From the NCBI GenBank assembly GCA_965227535.1, contig OZ245761.1, forward strand, positions 1,922,001-1,986,000: DNA of 64,000 bases, in the 5' to 3' direction. The first letter of the stretch is position 1, and every line of letters begins with the position of its first letter. Positions 49,667 to 58,538 of the stretch are shown in pieces. Source of the stretch: SZUA-430 sp965227535 (GTDB taxonomy: Bacteria > Pseudomonadota > Alphaproteobacteria > Micropepsales > Micropepsaceae). The notes beneath the pieces were generated by a model. The model worked only from the letters and a program-made list of their open reading frames with translations, was not told the DNA's origin and ran no database searches. The position numbers and the translations under genes were made by a program.

Positions 49667-50152
49667 CTAGGGCGCGGGAGCGAGGCTGCCCAGGAACCCG
49701 TCCGGCCGCGACCCAAACCCTGGCCCGCCCTTGCACCCGATCGACAGCGCCTCAAAGCGGTACACGCGCCCGCGATAGGCCGTGCACGCCAAAACCGACG
49801 GCGGCCGCGCGTTGCGGCAACCATAAAACCAACTCACGAGATGAACCTCGAACCCGTCGCGCGACATCGTTTGCTGCCGCTGATCGGAACGATCGCCGCG
49901 CCAGACCGCCGCGTCGGATTGAAGCTTGGCCATAGAGCATTCGCTGGGGGCCGCCTCGCGAACCGTAGCGATCATCGTCTGATCGTCATCGCGGTCATCT
50001 CGGGCACGCACCGTGTAACGCCCGCCTTCGCCTTCAACGGCATAGGCCGAGGCGTCATAGGTGAAATCGCCAAACCGCCCAAGCTCGGCCGGTCGCTCGC
50101 CCGCACCAAGCAACGGCAGAGCTAGAATAAGCATCATCGGGAACCGCGTCAT
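49667..50152 (-). CDS. Secreted protein of unknown function
   Basis: 161 residues with a short signal peptide (ILALPLLGAG). Five cysteines in the mature part (ECSM, YGCRN, LACTAY, IGCKG) suggest disulfides. I see no family motif. It lies 9 bases upstream of the Gre-factor gene on the same strand, so co-transcription is likely. Divergent from the esterase gene. Confidence 0.7.
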   Translation of the reverse strand: MTRFPMMLILALPLLGAGERPAELGRFGDFTYDASAYAVEGEGGRYTVRARDDRDDDQTMIATVREAAPSECSMAKLQSDAAVWRGDRSDQRQQTMSRDGFEVHLVSWFYGCRNARPPSVLACTAYRGRVYRFEALSIGCKGGPGFGSRPDGFLGSLAPAP

Positions 50153-50233
50153 GGTCCCATAATGAGCGGCCCATCGTGGTCAAATTGCGACATCGAAAGG
50201 GCGCGCCGTACGTTAGTTTGGCGCGGCAGAGAC

Positions 50234-51433
50234 ATGGGGGCTAACGACCAAGTGCGCACGATCATCCACACGGCACGAGCGATCGTGGGCGCCCTGCTGT
50301 TGGCGTCTTGCGCCGCCCCTGTCGACTTCGATGACGGCGGCTCGATCCGCACGCTGTATCCCGCCAACGGCGCCCCGCCAACCACCGTTCATTTCGCGAC
50401 CACACGCTGCAATCACCGCCCCGCAACCGAGCAGGCAGGCACGCTGCAAGAGCTGTTCTCCAAGCGCTGCTGGGATGCAGCGTTGAAGAACGAAGACGTC
50501 GTCCGCCTGGGCTTTGGCCTGGCAGAAGACCCGCGCGTCACCTGCGGTTCGGCGGAAGTCGCCTTTGCGCCCGCGGACGGCGACAAGAAGGCGGTAACGA
50601 CGGTAACGACGCCCGTCTCGGCGCCTTGCGATAGTGATTTTGAAGAGTTGCGGCGCGCCGTCATGGCCACGCCATGCCGCTGCGCCCTGGTCTTTGTGCA
50701 CGGCTACAACACGACCTTCGCGTTCGGCATCAAGCGCACGGCCCAGCTTGCGTCGGACCTGCGCTACCCCGGCCTGCCGATCATGTTCTCCTTCGCGGCC
50801 GGCGGCCGGTTCGACGACTACGTCAACGACATCGAAGCCTCCGAACTGTCCACGCGCGCGCTCCATCGCATGCTGGTCGCCCTGACGCGCGAGGACGCCG
50901 CCGGCCGCCCGTCGATCGACGTTATCGCGCACAGCCTCGGCACCCGCATGGTCATGCGCGCCGCAAGCGACGACACGGCGTTGCCGTCACTGCGCTACAT
51001 TCTTCTCGCCGCGCCCGACATCGATCCGGCGGTCTTTCTGCAACTGGCGCAGAACGTGGCGCCGCATGTGAAGCGGTTGACCGTCTACACGGCGTCATCC
51101 GACGTCGCGATGAGTGCATCGGCCGCAGCTCACAACGGACGGGACCGCCTCGGCGGCGGCGTCACGCCGACTGTCATGCAAGACCTGCCGCACACCGAGC
51201 TGATCGACGCGACCGAACGCGCCGTCGACCAATACGCGCACTCGTATTTCGCCGAAGCCAAGATCGTGCTCGACGACATGGCTGGTGCGCTCAAAGGCAC
51301 GCCCGCCGCCGAACGCAAGCCGCTCGTCTGTGAGCAGAAAGGCAAACTGACCGCCTGCCGCGTGCCCTGCCCCGAGGGTGCGAACTGCGGCCCGCCGTGG
51401 TACGCGCGCTTGCTCCGCTGGCTGCTCGATTGA
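50234..51433 (+). CDS. DUF900-type alpha/beta hydrolase lipoprotein
   Basis: 399 residues from ATG 50234 (an ATG at 50162 also opens the frame but would add a non-signal head). A lipobox LASC suggests a lipoprotein. VHFATTRCNHRP, ALVFVHGYNTTFAFGIKRTAQLA (HGYN oxyanion box), VIAHSLGTR (nucleophile Ser in HSLGT), AAPDID and LPHTELID are the marks of the DUF900 esterase family. Probably an envelope esterase. Followed at one base by the DUF4105 gene. Confidence 0.85.
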   Translation: MGANDQVRTIIHTARAIVGALLLASCAAPVDFDDGGSIRTLYPANGAPPTTVHFATTRCNHRPATEQAGTLQELFSKRCWDAALKNEDVVRLGFGLAEDPRVTCGSAEVAFAPADGDKKAVTTVTTPVSAPCDSDFEELRRAVMATPCRCALVFVHGYNTTFAFGIKRTAQLASDLRYPGLPIMFSFAAGGRFDDYVNDIEASELSTRALHRMLVALTREDAAGRPSIDVIAHSLGTRMVMRAASDDTALPSLRYILLAAPDIDPAVFLQLAQNVAPHVKRLTVYTASSDVAMSASAAAHNGRDRLGGGVTPTVMQDLPHTELIDATERAVDQYAHSYFAEAKIVLDDMAGALKGTPAAERKPLVCEQKGKLTACRVPCPEGANCGPPWYARLLRWLLD

Positions 51434-51434
51434 A

Positions 51435-52439
51435 ATGCAGAGCCTCCCGCAGCGCGCGCTCCGCATCCTCTTGATCGTAGCCTTCGCGCTGGCCGGCGCC
51501 TTCGCGGCCGGCGTCATCTGGTATCACACGCCCGCCGGCAAAGTGGTCAACGGCGTCCTCGCCCTCGCATGGGTAGCCTTCGCGACGACCTGCATCGTGG
51601 CCTACGCGCGCCGCAACGATCGCCGCGCACTCGGCGCCCTCGCCCTGCCCTTCGCCGCCATCCTGACCTGGTTCATCCTCATCGCGCCGTCGAACGACCG
51701 CACCTGGTCGCCCGAGATGGCGCAGCTCCTCACCTACACCCGCGACGGCGACACGATCACGGTGAAGAACGTCCGCAACTTCAACTGGACCGGCCCCGGC
51801 AAAGCCGACGAGAAATGGGAAACGCGCCGCTACGCCTTGAGCGAACTCAAATCCGTGGACGTGCTCTCGCTCTATTGGAAAGGCCCGCGCATCGCGCACA
51901 CCTATTTCAGCTTCGTCTGGGCGAACGGCGAGGCGCTCTCCCTCTCCGTCGAAATCCGTAAAGAGGTGGACGAGAGTTATTCGCCGGTCGCCGGCTTCTT
52001 CAAAGCCTACGAACTGTCGATCCTCGCCGGCGACGAGCGCGACTTTTACGGCTGGCGCATCCACTTCCCGACGGAAGATCTGCAACGCTTCCGCACCCGC
52101 GCCACCACGGAGGAAGCCGGCAAACTTCTGATCACCATGCTCGACGCAGCGAACGAACTCGCGGCCAAGCCCGAGTTCTACAACACGCTCACCGAGAACT
52201 GCACGACCGAAGTCTGGATGCTCACCGACGCACTCGGACTCGGCGAACCACTGGACTGGCGCATGTTCGCCTCCGGTTACTTGCCCGACTTCCTGCACGA
52301 TCTGAAAGTTCTCGACACCTCGCGCCCCATAGATGAGTTGCGCGAAAGCGCACACACGATGCCGGCCGTGCGCAAGGCGATGGCCGAGGGCCTGACCGGG
52401 CCCGCGTTCTCAACCGCCATTCGCGCCGACGCGCGCTAG
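51435..52439 (+). CDS. DUF4105 membrane protein (Lnb-like)
   Basis: 334 residues; ATG 51435 lies one base past the previous stop, so translation is coupled. Three N-terminal membrane helices (about 10-29, 36-55, 62-80), then an extracytoplasmic domain with NFNWTGPGKADEKWETRRY, HTYFSFVWANGEALSLSVEIRKE and the family motif TENCTTEVW (Asn-Cys-Thr). Lnb-like DUF4105 domains are thought to be papain-like envelope enzymes, with the Cys as the likely nucleophile and the His in HTYFSF. Substrate unknown. Confidence 0.85.
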   Translation: MQSLPQRALRILLIVAFALAGAFAAGVIWYHTPAGKVVNGVLALAWVAFATTCIVAYARRNDRRALGALALPFAAILTWFILIAPSNDRTWSPEMAQLLTYTRDGDTITVKNVRNFNWTGPGKADEKWETRRYALSELKSVDVLSLYWKGPRIAHTYFSFVWANGEALSLSVEIRKEVDESYSPVAGFFKAYELSILAGDERDFYGWRIHFPTEDLQRFRTRATTEEAGKLLITMLDAANELAAKPEFYNTLTENCTTEVWMLTDALGLGEPLDWRMFASGYLPDFLHDLKVLDTSRPIDELRESAHTMPAVRKAMAEGLTGPAFSTAIRADAR

Positions 52440-52538
52440 CATTTCGGCCAACAAAACGGCCTTTCCTGTATTGTAAACCATTAGAGGCAGACTCGATTCG
52501 CTTTCGCGGGCAAGCTCGTCCTGCGGGGAGACTCTGTC

Positions 52539-53996
52539 ATGGACTTGGCTGTCGCCCTTCTCTACTGGGTCATCGTTGCGCTGTGGCTTGCCGTGCTGGT
52601 GACGCTCGTCGTCTTCGTCATGCGCTCGCGCGACGTCGCGCACACCATGGGCTTGTTGGTCCTGGTGCTGGGCATCGACACCGTGCGCAACATCGTCGAG
52701 AACATCTACTTCGGCATTTATTGGGGCGCGGTCTTAGGGTTGTTCCCGGCCAGCTACGCCGCCCCGCTCGAAGTCTGGTACGCCGTCGCCATTCCAAAAG
52801 TCATCAACCTGATCGCCGGCAGCATGGTGCTGGGCATCCTCTTGCTGCGTTGGTTGCCCGCCGCGATGCGCGACCGCACGCGCATGCAAGAACGCATTCA
52901 AGACGCCGAACGCCAAAAGCACGCGCTCACCAGCGCCCTCGACGAATCCGAAATCGCCGTCCTGCTGCTCGATCCCAGCGACCCCGGCCGCCGCATCGTC
53001 TTCGCCAACAAAGCTTACGCCACGCTGACCGGCGACGCGCTCGATCGCACCCTCGGCGCCCCTTGGGACATCCACCTCACAGCGAACGCGACCGAGGACG
53101 ACATCGCCGCCCGCGCCGCGATCAAAACCGCCATCGCCGAAACGCGCAGCTTCACCGCCCAACTCACTCTCGCCCGTACCGGCGGCGGCAGCAAGCGCTG
53201 CGACGTTTACGTCGCGCCGCTCAAGATCCAAGGCGCGCCTGCCCTAGTCGCTGTCACCTTCCGCACCGCCCACGCGATCGAAGCGAGCGCGCAGCTCGCC
53301 CACGCCGAACGCATGCAGCAACTCGGCCTCGTCGCCAGCGGCGTCGTGCACGACTTCAACAACATGCTGACCGTGATGGTCGGCAATCTCGAGATCCTGA
53401 ACCACAGCATGGCCGCGGGCAGCGCCGAACGTTCCGCCCTCGACATGGCGGTCAACGCCACGATGCGCTCGTCCGACCTTGCGCATCACTTCCTCGACTA
53501 CTCGCGCCAGCGCGCGAAGGGCGCCGAAACGCTCGACCTCAACGACGTCGTGCGCAATGCCATCCCGCTCCTCGTCAACGCTGTCGGCAAACACGTGACC
53601 GTTCAGACGGCGCTCAGCGGCGACGCGGCCCTCGCAGCGCTCGACCGCGTCATGTTCGAGAACGCGCTGATGAACCTCAGCCTCAACGCCGGCGACGCGA
53701 TGCCCAGCGGCGGCACGCTGACGATTTCAACGGCGGTTGAGAACAACGCCGTCGTCGTTACCGTCGCTGATACCGGCCACGGCATGAGACAAGACGTCGT
53801 CGACCGCGTCTTCGAACCCTTCTTCACGACCAAGGAAGGCAAAGGCACCGGCATGGGCCTGCCGTCGGTGCAGCACTTCGTTCAAAGCGCCAACGGAACG
53901 ATCGCCGTGAAGAGCGCCGCCGGCGCCGGCACGACGATCACCATGCGCTTCCCGACCGCTGCCGTAGCGCAAAAACGGCCCGCACGAGTCGCGTAG
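52539..53996 (+). CDS. Membrane PAS sensor histidine kinase
   Basis: 485 residues. Three to four N-terminal helices (about 4-27, 35-56, 83-106), a short coiled coil, a PAS domain (about 130-240) and a kinase core: H box GVVHDFNNML, N box LMNLSLNAGDAM, G1 DTGHGM, F box FEPFFTTK and G2 GTGMGL. The VHDFNN type of H box is common in kinases that sometimes carry receivers; none is present here or next door. Signal unknown. Confidence 0.92.
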   Translation: MDLAVALLYWVIVALWLAVLVTLVVFVMRSRDVAHTMGLLVLVLGIDTVRNIVENIYFGIYWGAVLGLFPASYAAPLEVWYAVAIPKVINLIAGSMVLGILLLRWLPAAMRDRTRMQERIQDAERQKHALTSALDESEIAVLLLDPSDPGRRIVFANKAYATLTGDALDRTLGAPWDIHLTANATEDDIAARAAIKTAIAETRSFTAQLTLARTGGGSKRCDVYVAPLKIQGAPALVAVTFRTAHAIEASAQLAHAERMQQLGLVASGVVHDFNNMLTVMVGNLEILNHSMAAGSAERSALDMAVNATMRSSDLAHHFLDYSRQRAKGAETLDLNDVVRNAIPLLVNAVGKHVTVQTALSGDAALAALDRVMFENALMNLSLNAGDAMPSGGTLTISTAVENNAVVVTVADTGHGMRQDVVDRVFEPFFTTKEGKGTGMGLPSVQHFVQSANGTIAVKSAAGAGTTITMRFPTAAVAQKRPARVA

Positions 53997-54123
53997 CTTC
54001 AGACGAAACTGTCCCCGCAAACACGGCCGGGTTGCAGCCAAATCAAACAAAAATCGTGTCCGAATCGCAGCAATCCACCGATGCGACCAGCACGGCGACG
54101 TGTCCCCCTATTGCAAGACGCAG

Positions 54124-54148
54124 AGATTACGTTACAGGTCCGTAATCT
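54124..54148. promoter_or_regulatory. Inverted repeat upstream of the NYN gene
   Basis: AGATTACG / CGTAATCT, a perfect 8-bp inverted repeat with a nine-base spacer, lies 48 bases before the NYN-protein ATG. A second small one, AACTA-CCGA-TAGTT, follows at 54171-54184. These may be operators or a 5' RNA structure. Confidence 0.45.
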
Positions 54149-54196
54149 GACGCGACACGTATTCGCACGAACTACCGATAGTTGGGGAGCTACTGG

Positions 54197-54817
54197 ATGC
54201 TTTTCTACCCGCAAGAGCGGCTTGCGCTATTCATCGACGGTGCAAATCTTTACTCCGCAGCCCGCGCTCTGGGCTTCGACATCGACTACAAAAAACTTCT
54301 GACCGAATTTTCGAAGAAAGGCATCCTGGTCCGCGCGTACTATTACACCGCGTTGCTTGAAGACCGCGAATTCTCCCCGCTCCGTCCTTTGGTCGATTGG
54401 CTCGATTACAACGGCTATACGCTCGTCACCAAAAACGTTCGCGAGTTCACGGACGCGACCGGACGGCGTAAGATCAAAGGCAACATGGACATCGAAATCT
54501 CCGTCGACATGATGGAACTCGCGCCCTCGGTCGACCACATCATCCTCTTCTCCGGCGACGGCGACTTCCGCCGCCTCGTCGAATCGGTGCAACGCCGCGG
54601 CCGCCGCGTCAGCGTCGTCTCAAGCTTGCGCACGCAGCCCGCGATGGTCTCCGACGACCTGCGCCGCCAAGCCGACCACTTCATCGAACTCGTCGACCTC
54701 CAACCGCTGATCGCGCGCGAAGGCGTCAGCCCGCGCCAAAACAATCATGAGCGCCCCGAACGCGCGCCGCCGCAAAACTACATCCCCCAACCCGTCAGCC
54801 TCGACGGCGGCGATTGA
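54197..54817 (+). CDS. NYN-domain (LabA/DUF88) ribonuclease-like protein
   Basis: 206 residues from ATG 54197 (GGGGAG upstream). LALFIDGANLYSAARALGF holds the first catalytic Asp, GNMDIEISVDMMELA the second acidic cluster and ILFSGDGDFRRLVESVQRRGRRV the third: the PIN-like fold of NYN domains, which cut RNA with metal ions. The tail after about 175 is Pro/Asn-rich and disordered. In many alphaproteobacteria this gene lies near rpoZ and smpB; here it is coupled to a uracil-DNA glycosylase (4-base gap). Confidence 0.9.
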   Translation: MLFYPQERLALFIDGANLYSAARALGFDIDYKKLLTEFSKKGILVRAYYYTALLEDREFSPLRPLVDWLDYNGYTLVTKNVREFTDATGRRKIKGNMDIEISVDMMELAPSVDHIILFSGDGDFRRLVESVQRRGRRVSVVSSLRTQPAMVSDDLRRQADHFIELVDLQPLIAREGVSPRQNNHERPERAPPQNYIPQPVSLDGGD

Positions 54818-54821
54818 TCCG

Positions 54822-55490
54822 ATGAAAGCGCCGCGCAGCGTACAAGCCGCGGCGCTCGGCGCGAGTGAAGAACCGCCGCGCGACTGCCCACTCTGTCCCC
54901 GCCTCGCCGCCTACCGCGCCGAGAACCAGCAGAAGCATCCGGACTGGTTCAACGCCCCAGTCCCCAACTTCGGCGCACCGACCGCGCGTCTCTTGATCGT
55001 AGGCCTCGCCCCCGGCGTCAGCGGCGCGAACCGCACCGGCCGCCCCTTCACCGGCGACTTCGCCGGCGAGCTGCTCTACGGCACGCTTCTCAAATACGGA
55101 TTCGCCAAAGGCAAATACGAAGCCCGCCCCGACGACGGCCTAACCCTGATCGACGCGCGCATCGCCAACGCCGTCCGCTGCGTCCCACCCGAAAACAAAC
55201 CGACGCCGGAAGAAGCAACAACCTGCCGCGTGTTCCTGCGCGCCACGCTCGAAAACATGAGCAACCTAAAGGCGATCGTAGCCCTGGGCCGCATCGCCCA
55301 CGACGCCACGCTGCGCGCCTTCGAACGCAAACTCTCAGCCCACACCTTCGCCCACGCCGCCACCCACGACCTCGGCCGCGTCACGATGATCGATAGCTTC
55401 CACTGCTCGCGCTACAACACGAACACCGGCAAACTCACGACCCCGATGTTCGAAGCAGTCTTCGCCGAAGCCCGCCGTCTACTGTCGTAG
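54822..55490 (+). CDS. Uracil-DNA glycosylase, family 4/5 (iron-sulfur)
   Basis: 222 residues from ATG 54822. Four cysteines for a [4Fe-4S] cluster: Cys22 and Cys25 (CPLC), Cys120 and Cys135. The active-site motif is GLAPGVSGANRTGRPFTGD, nearer to family 5 (UdgB, which lacks the catalytic acid) than to family 4. The second motif is HCSRYNTNTG. It removes uracil or deaminated bases from DNA. Its 3' end overlaps the convergent LytTR gene by 12 bases. Confidence 0.9.
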   Translation: MKAPRSVQAAALGASEEPPRDCPLCPRLAAYRAENQQKHPDWFNAPVPNFGAPTARLLIVGLAPGVSGANRTGRPFTGDFAGELLYGTLLKYGFAKGKYEARPDDGLTLIDARIANAVRCVPPENKPTPEEATTCRVFLRATLENMSNLKAIVALGRIAHDATLRAFERKLSAHTFAHAATHDLGRVTMIDSFHCSRYNTNTGKLTTPMFEAVFAEARRLLS

Positions 55491-56285
55491 CTCAAGCGCC
55501 TTCCGCACCATCGGCCGATAGCTGCGGCTTACCTTTAGTTCACGCCCATCCGTCAGCCGCACGACAGCGTCGCCGTTGGCCAGCGGCGCAAGCGCACAAA
55601 CACGGTCAACCGCGACGATGGTCCGCCGATGGATGCGCACGAACCGCGCCGGATCGAGCTTCGCCTCGAACGCCACGGACGTCTCGCGGATCAGATGCGT
55701 CGCCGTCCCAACATGCAGCGCCAGATAATTCCCCTGCGTCTCGATCCAATCCACGGCGTCCATCTCGACCAAGCTCACGCGCCCACGCCCACCGACCGGC
55801 ACCACGCGCAAGAACCCGGGCTCGGACGCCGGTTCGACACGCGCGAAAGGCAGCGCATGCGCAATCCCCGCAAACGCCGCCAGCGTGAACGACAACAACA
55901 GCCAGTTCGCCGCCAGGTGAAGGGGAAACGCCACATCGAAGGGACGCGTGTCGCCAATCCCAAACAACGGCGCGAGCACGCACGACGCCAAGATCAACCC
56001 AAACGCAATCGCCACGCTGCTCGCCGCATGAAAGCCCACGTGCCGGACAGCCAACGCGCCCGCGACCCGAAACCGCCGCACCATCATGAACACGAGCGGC
56101 GCCGCCGACGCGCCCAGCGAGCTCGCCAACGTCAGCCGCAGTATCTCCGCGGTCCAAGCCGGCGAGACGAGATCGCCGGGATTGAGCGCGGCCAAGAACA
56201 CGAACCAATACGAAAACCCGACGGCCGCCTGCCGCGCCACCGGATCGGCACGCTGCCAGAGCGCACGCGTTTGATGAAAGCTCAT
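55479..56285 (-). CDS. Membrane-bound LytTR DNA-binding regulator
   Basis: 268 residues from ATG 56285. Four membrane helices (about 20-38, 47-68, 80-103, 118-140) are followed by a C-terminal LytTR domain: SLVEMDAVDWIETQGNYLALHVG, FVRIHRRTIVAVDRVCAL and DGRELKVSRSYRP. LytTR domains bind imperfect direct repeats; here DNA binding is tethered to the membrane. No kinase is adjacent. Divergent from the carboxylesterase gene, which could be a target. Confidence 0.9.
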   Translation of the reverse strand: MSFHQTRALWQRADPVARQAAVGFSYWFVFLAALNPGDLVSPAWTAEILRLTLASSLGASAAPLVFMMVRRFRVAGALAVRHVGFHAASSVAIAFGLILASCVLAPLFGIGDTRPFDVAFPLHLAANWLLLSFTLAAFAGIAHALPFARVEPASEPGFLRVVPVGGRGRVSLVEMDAVDWIETQGNYLALHVGTATHLIRETSVAFEAKLDPARFVRIHRRTIVAVDRVCALAPLANGDAVVRLTDGRELKVSRSYRPMVRKALELRQ

Positions 56286-56436
56286 GGCGCAAATCTGCGG
56301 CGAACCGCCCGCCGCTGTCCAGCACATCGCCCCTTTGTGATGAAGCGGTGTTCGCGCGTGACCAACCGCAGCCGCCGTCGGTACCGCTTCCGCTGGCCCT
56401 CCCCCAGATTGAGGCCACGACAAGAAAGGCGCCGCC

Positions 56437-57987
56437 ATGACCACCGCCAAACCGATCGCCGCCGCGATGCTGTTCGCCTCGATCGCCGCCGCTCAAGCCG
56501 CCGACACTGAAAGCGGCCGCGTCAACGGCGTGCGCGAACAAGGCCTCACGATCTACAAGGCCATCCCCTTCGCCGCCCCGCCGACAGGCGACCTGCGCTG
56601 GAAACCGCCGCAGCCCGTCCAACCGTGGACCGGCACGCGCCAAGCGAAAACCTTCGGCCCGGCCTGCATGCAAACCGGCGTCTCGATGCCCGGTGAAACG
56701 CCGCCGCAAACGAGCGAAGACTGCCTCACGCTCAACATCTGGACCCCAGCCGAAGCCCCGTCGCGCGCGCCCGTCTTCGTGTGGATCTACGGCGGCGGCT
56801 TTGCAAACGGGTCGGCGTCGATGCCGCTCTACTGGGGCGACCGCCTCGCCAAGCGCGGCATCGTCGTCGTCACCGTCGCCTACCGCGTCGGCGCGCTAGG
56901 CTTTCTCGCCCACCCCGAACTCACGCGCGAGTCGTCGAACCACACCTCAGGCAACTACGGCCTGATGGATCAGATCGCGGCCCTCGAATGGGTGAAGCGC
57001 AACATCGCCGCCTTCGGCGGTGACCCCGCGCGCGTCACCATCGCCGGCCAATCCGCCGGCGCCATGTCGGTGAGCATCCTCATGGCCTCACCCCGCGCGA
57101 AAGGTCTGTTCCACCGCGCCATCGGCCAAAGCGGCGGCTTCTTCGAACCCGTCCAACTCGCGCCGAACTATCTCCTCGCCAACGCCGAACGCGACGGCGA
57201 GACCTTCGCCAAATCCCTCGGTGCACCATCACTCGCCGCATTGCGCAAACTACCCGCCGCCACGATCCTAAAGGGCGATCTCCCCTCCGGCGCTCACCCG
57301 GTGATCGAACCCAACATCCTGCCGGCAACACCGTTCGACGCCTTCGCCAAAGGCGCGCAAAGCGACGTACGCATCTTGATCGGCGTCAACGCACAAGAGG
57401 CTCGCTCCCTCACAGACGTCCGCGACGTCACCGCCGCAAACTTCGACGCCGGCATCGAGAAGCGCTGGGGCAAACTCCCGCCGCCGCTCATCGCCGCCTA
57501 TCCCTTCAAGACGGACGAAGAAGCCAAACAAGCACGCATCGACTTCGAAACCGATCTGCGCTTCGGCTGGGACATGTGGGCCTGGGCCCGCCTGCAAACC
57601 GCCACCGGCAAAGCGCCTGTCTTCGCCTACCGCTTCGATCGCGCCCCGCCGTTTCCGCCCAACGGCCCACACGCCGGATGGGGCGCCGGCCACTTCGCCG
57701 AACTCTGGTACATGTTCGATCACCAAACCCAAGAACGTTGGCCGTGGACCGAAGACGACCGCAAGCTCGCCGACACCATGGCCGCCTATTGGACCAACTT
57801 CGTGAAGACAGGCGACCCAAACACAAGCACCCTCCCCACATGGCCGCGTTTCACCGCCGACGACGGCCCAGTCCTGATCCTCAACGCGCCCATCGCACCC
57901 GGACAAGTCGCGCGCCTCAACAGCCTCCGCGTCTTCGACGCCGTGTACGCGCAACTCCGCGGCACACCCTTCCCGGCGAAGCGCTGA
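56437..57987 (+). CDS. Type B carboxylesterase
   Basis: 516 residues with a signal peptide ending AAQA. EDCLTLNIW (94-102) and GGDPARVTIAGQSAGAMS (Ser206) are the family signatures; YGGGF forms the oxyanion hole and H-A-G-W near 410 carries the catalytic His. Probably periplasmic, acting on carboxylic esters such as p-nitrobenzyl or fatty esters. Single copy next to the LytTR regulator. Confidence 0.93.
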   Translation: MTTAKPIAAAMLFASIAAAQAADTESGRVNGVREQGLTIYKAIPFAAPPTGDLRWKPPQPVQPWTGTRQAKTFGPACMQTGVSMPGETPPQTSEDCLTLNIWTPAEAPSRAPVFVWIYGGGFANGSASMPLYWGDRLAKRGIVVVTVAYRVGALGFLAHPELTRESSNHTSGNYGLMDQIAALEWVKRNIAAFGGDPARVTIAGQSAGAMSVSILMASPRAKGLFHRAIGQSGGFFEPVQLAPNYLLANAERDGETFAKSLGAPSLAALRKLPAATILKGDLPSGAHPVIEPNILPATPFDAFAKGAQSDVRILIGVNAQEARSLTDVRDVTAANFDAGIEKRWGKLPPPLIAAYPFKTDEEAKQARIDFETDLRFGWDMWAWARLQTATGKAPVFAYRFDRAPPFPPNGPHAGWGAGHFAELWYMFDHQTQERWPWTEDDRKLADTMAAYWTNFVKTGDPNTSTLPTWPRFTADDGPVLILNAPIAPGQVARLNSLRVFDAVYAQLRGTPFPAKR

Positions 57988-58055
57988 AACAGCCACCTGG
58001 CAGACGCCCGCTCCACTCGCTAACATCAGTGCCGGCCAAGCTCGGACCGGCGCCG

Positions 58056-58535
58056 ATGATCCTGCAGCGCATTTTTGGGTTGATCGCGACCACAGCATTC
58101 GCGCTCGGTATCGTCGTGCAGGTGGACCTGCTCACCGCGACCCGCTCGTTCGACCCGTTCAACCCCTTGCTTCTGGTATTCGCCGCGCTTGTGGTGATCG
58201 CGAACGGATACGCCACCCTTCGCGCCGAGCGCAACCAAGGACTGATCGACCCTTACGACGACAGCATCGACATCGTCGAGGTCGCGTATTCGCTGCCGAC
58301 ATGGGCGAGAGTGCTGAGCTTCATGCTGGCGTGCTACATCGCACTGCTCTACGTCGTTGTGCACTACGCCAACGGCACGGAACTCTTGACGCGACTCCCC
58401 GAAGAACTCTCCGTCCTTCGACAGAGCATCCCAGCGAACGGCTTCGCCGCGCTCTTGACGTCTCTGTTCACGTTCTCGTCTTTCGTCATTGCCATCTACT
58501 TGCTCTTCCGCAAGCCTATCAAAGAATTCCACTAG
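58056..58535 (+). CDS. Small membrane protein of unknown function
   Basis: 159 residues from ATG 58056. About four hydrophobic segments: 4-24, 36-52, 84-104 and 130-152, with a charged loop (LRAERNQGLIDPYDDSIDIVE). No recognised domain. It ends three bases before the EamA exporter start, so the two are probably one unit. Confidence 0.7.
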   Translation: MILQRIFGLIATTAFALGIVVQVDLLTATRSFDPFNPLLLVFAALVVIANGYATLRAERNQGLIDPYDDSIDIVEVAYSLPTWARVLSFMLACYIALLYVVVHYANGTELLTRLPEELSVLRQSIPANGFAALLTSLFTFSSFVIAIYLLFRKPIKEFH

Positions 58536-58538
58536 CGT

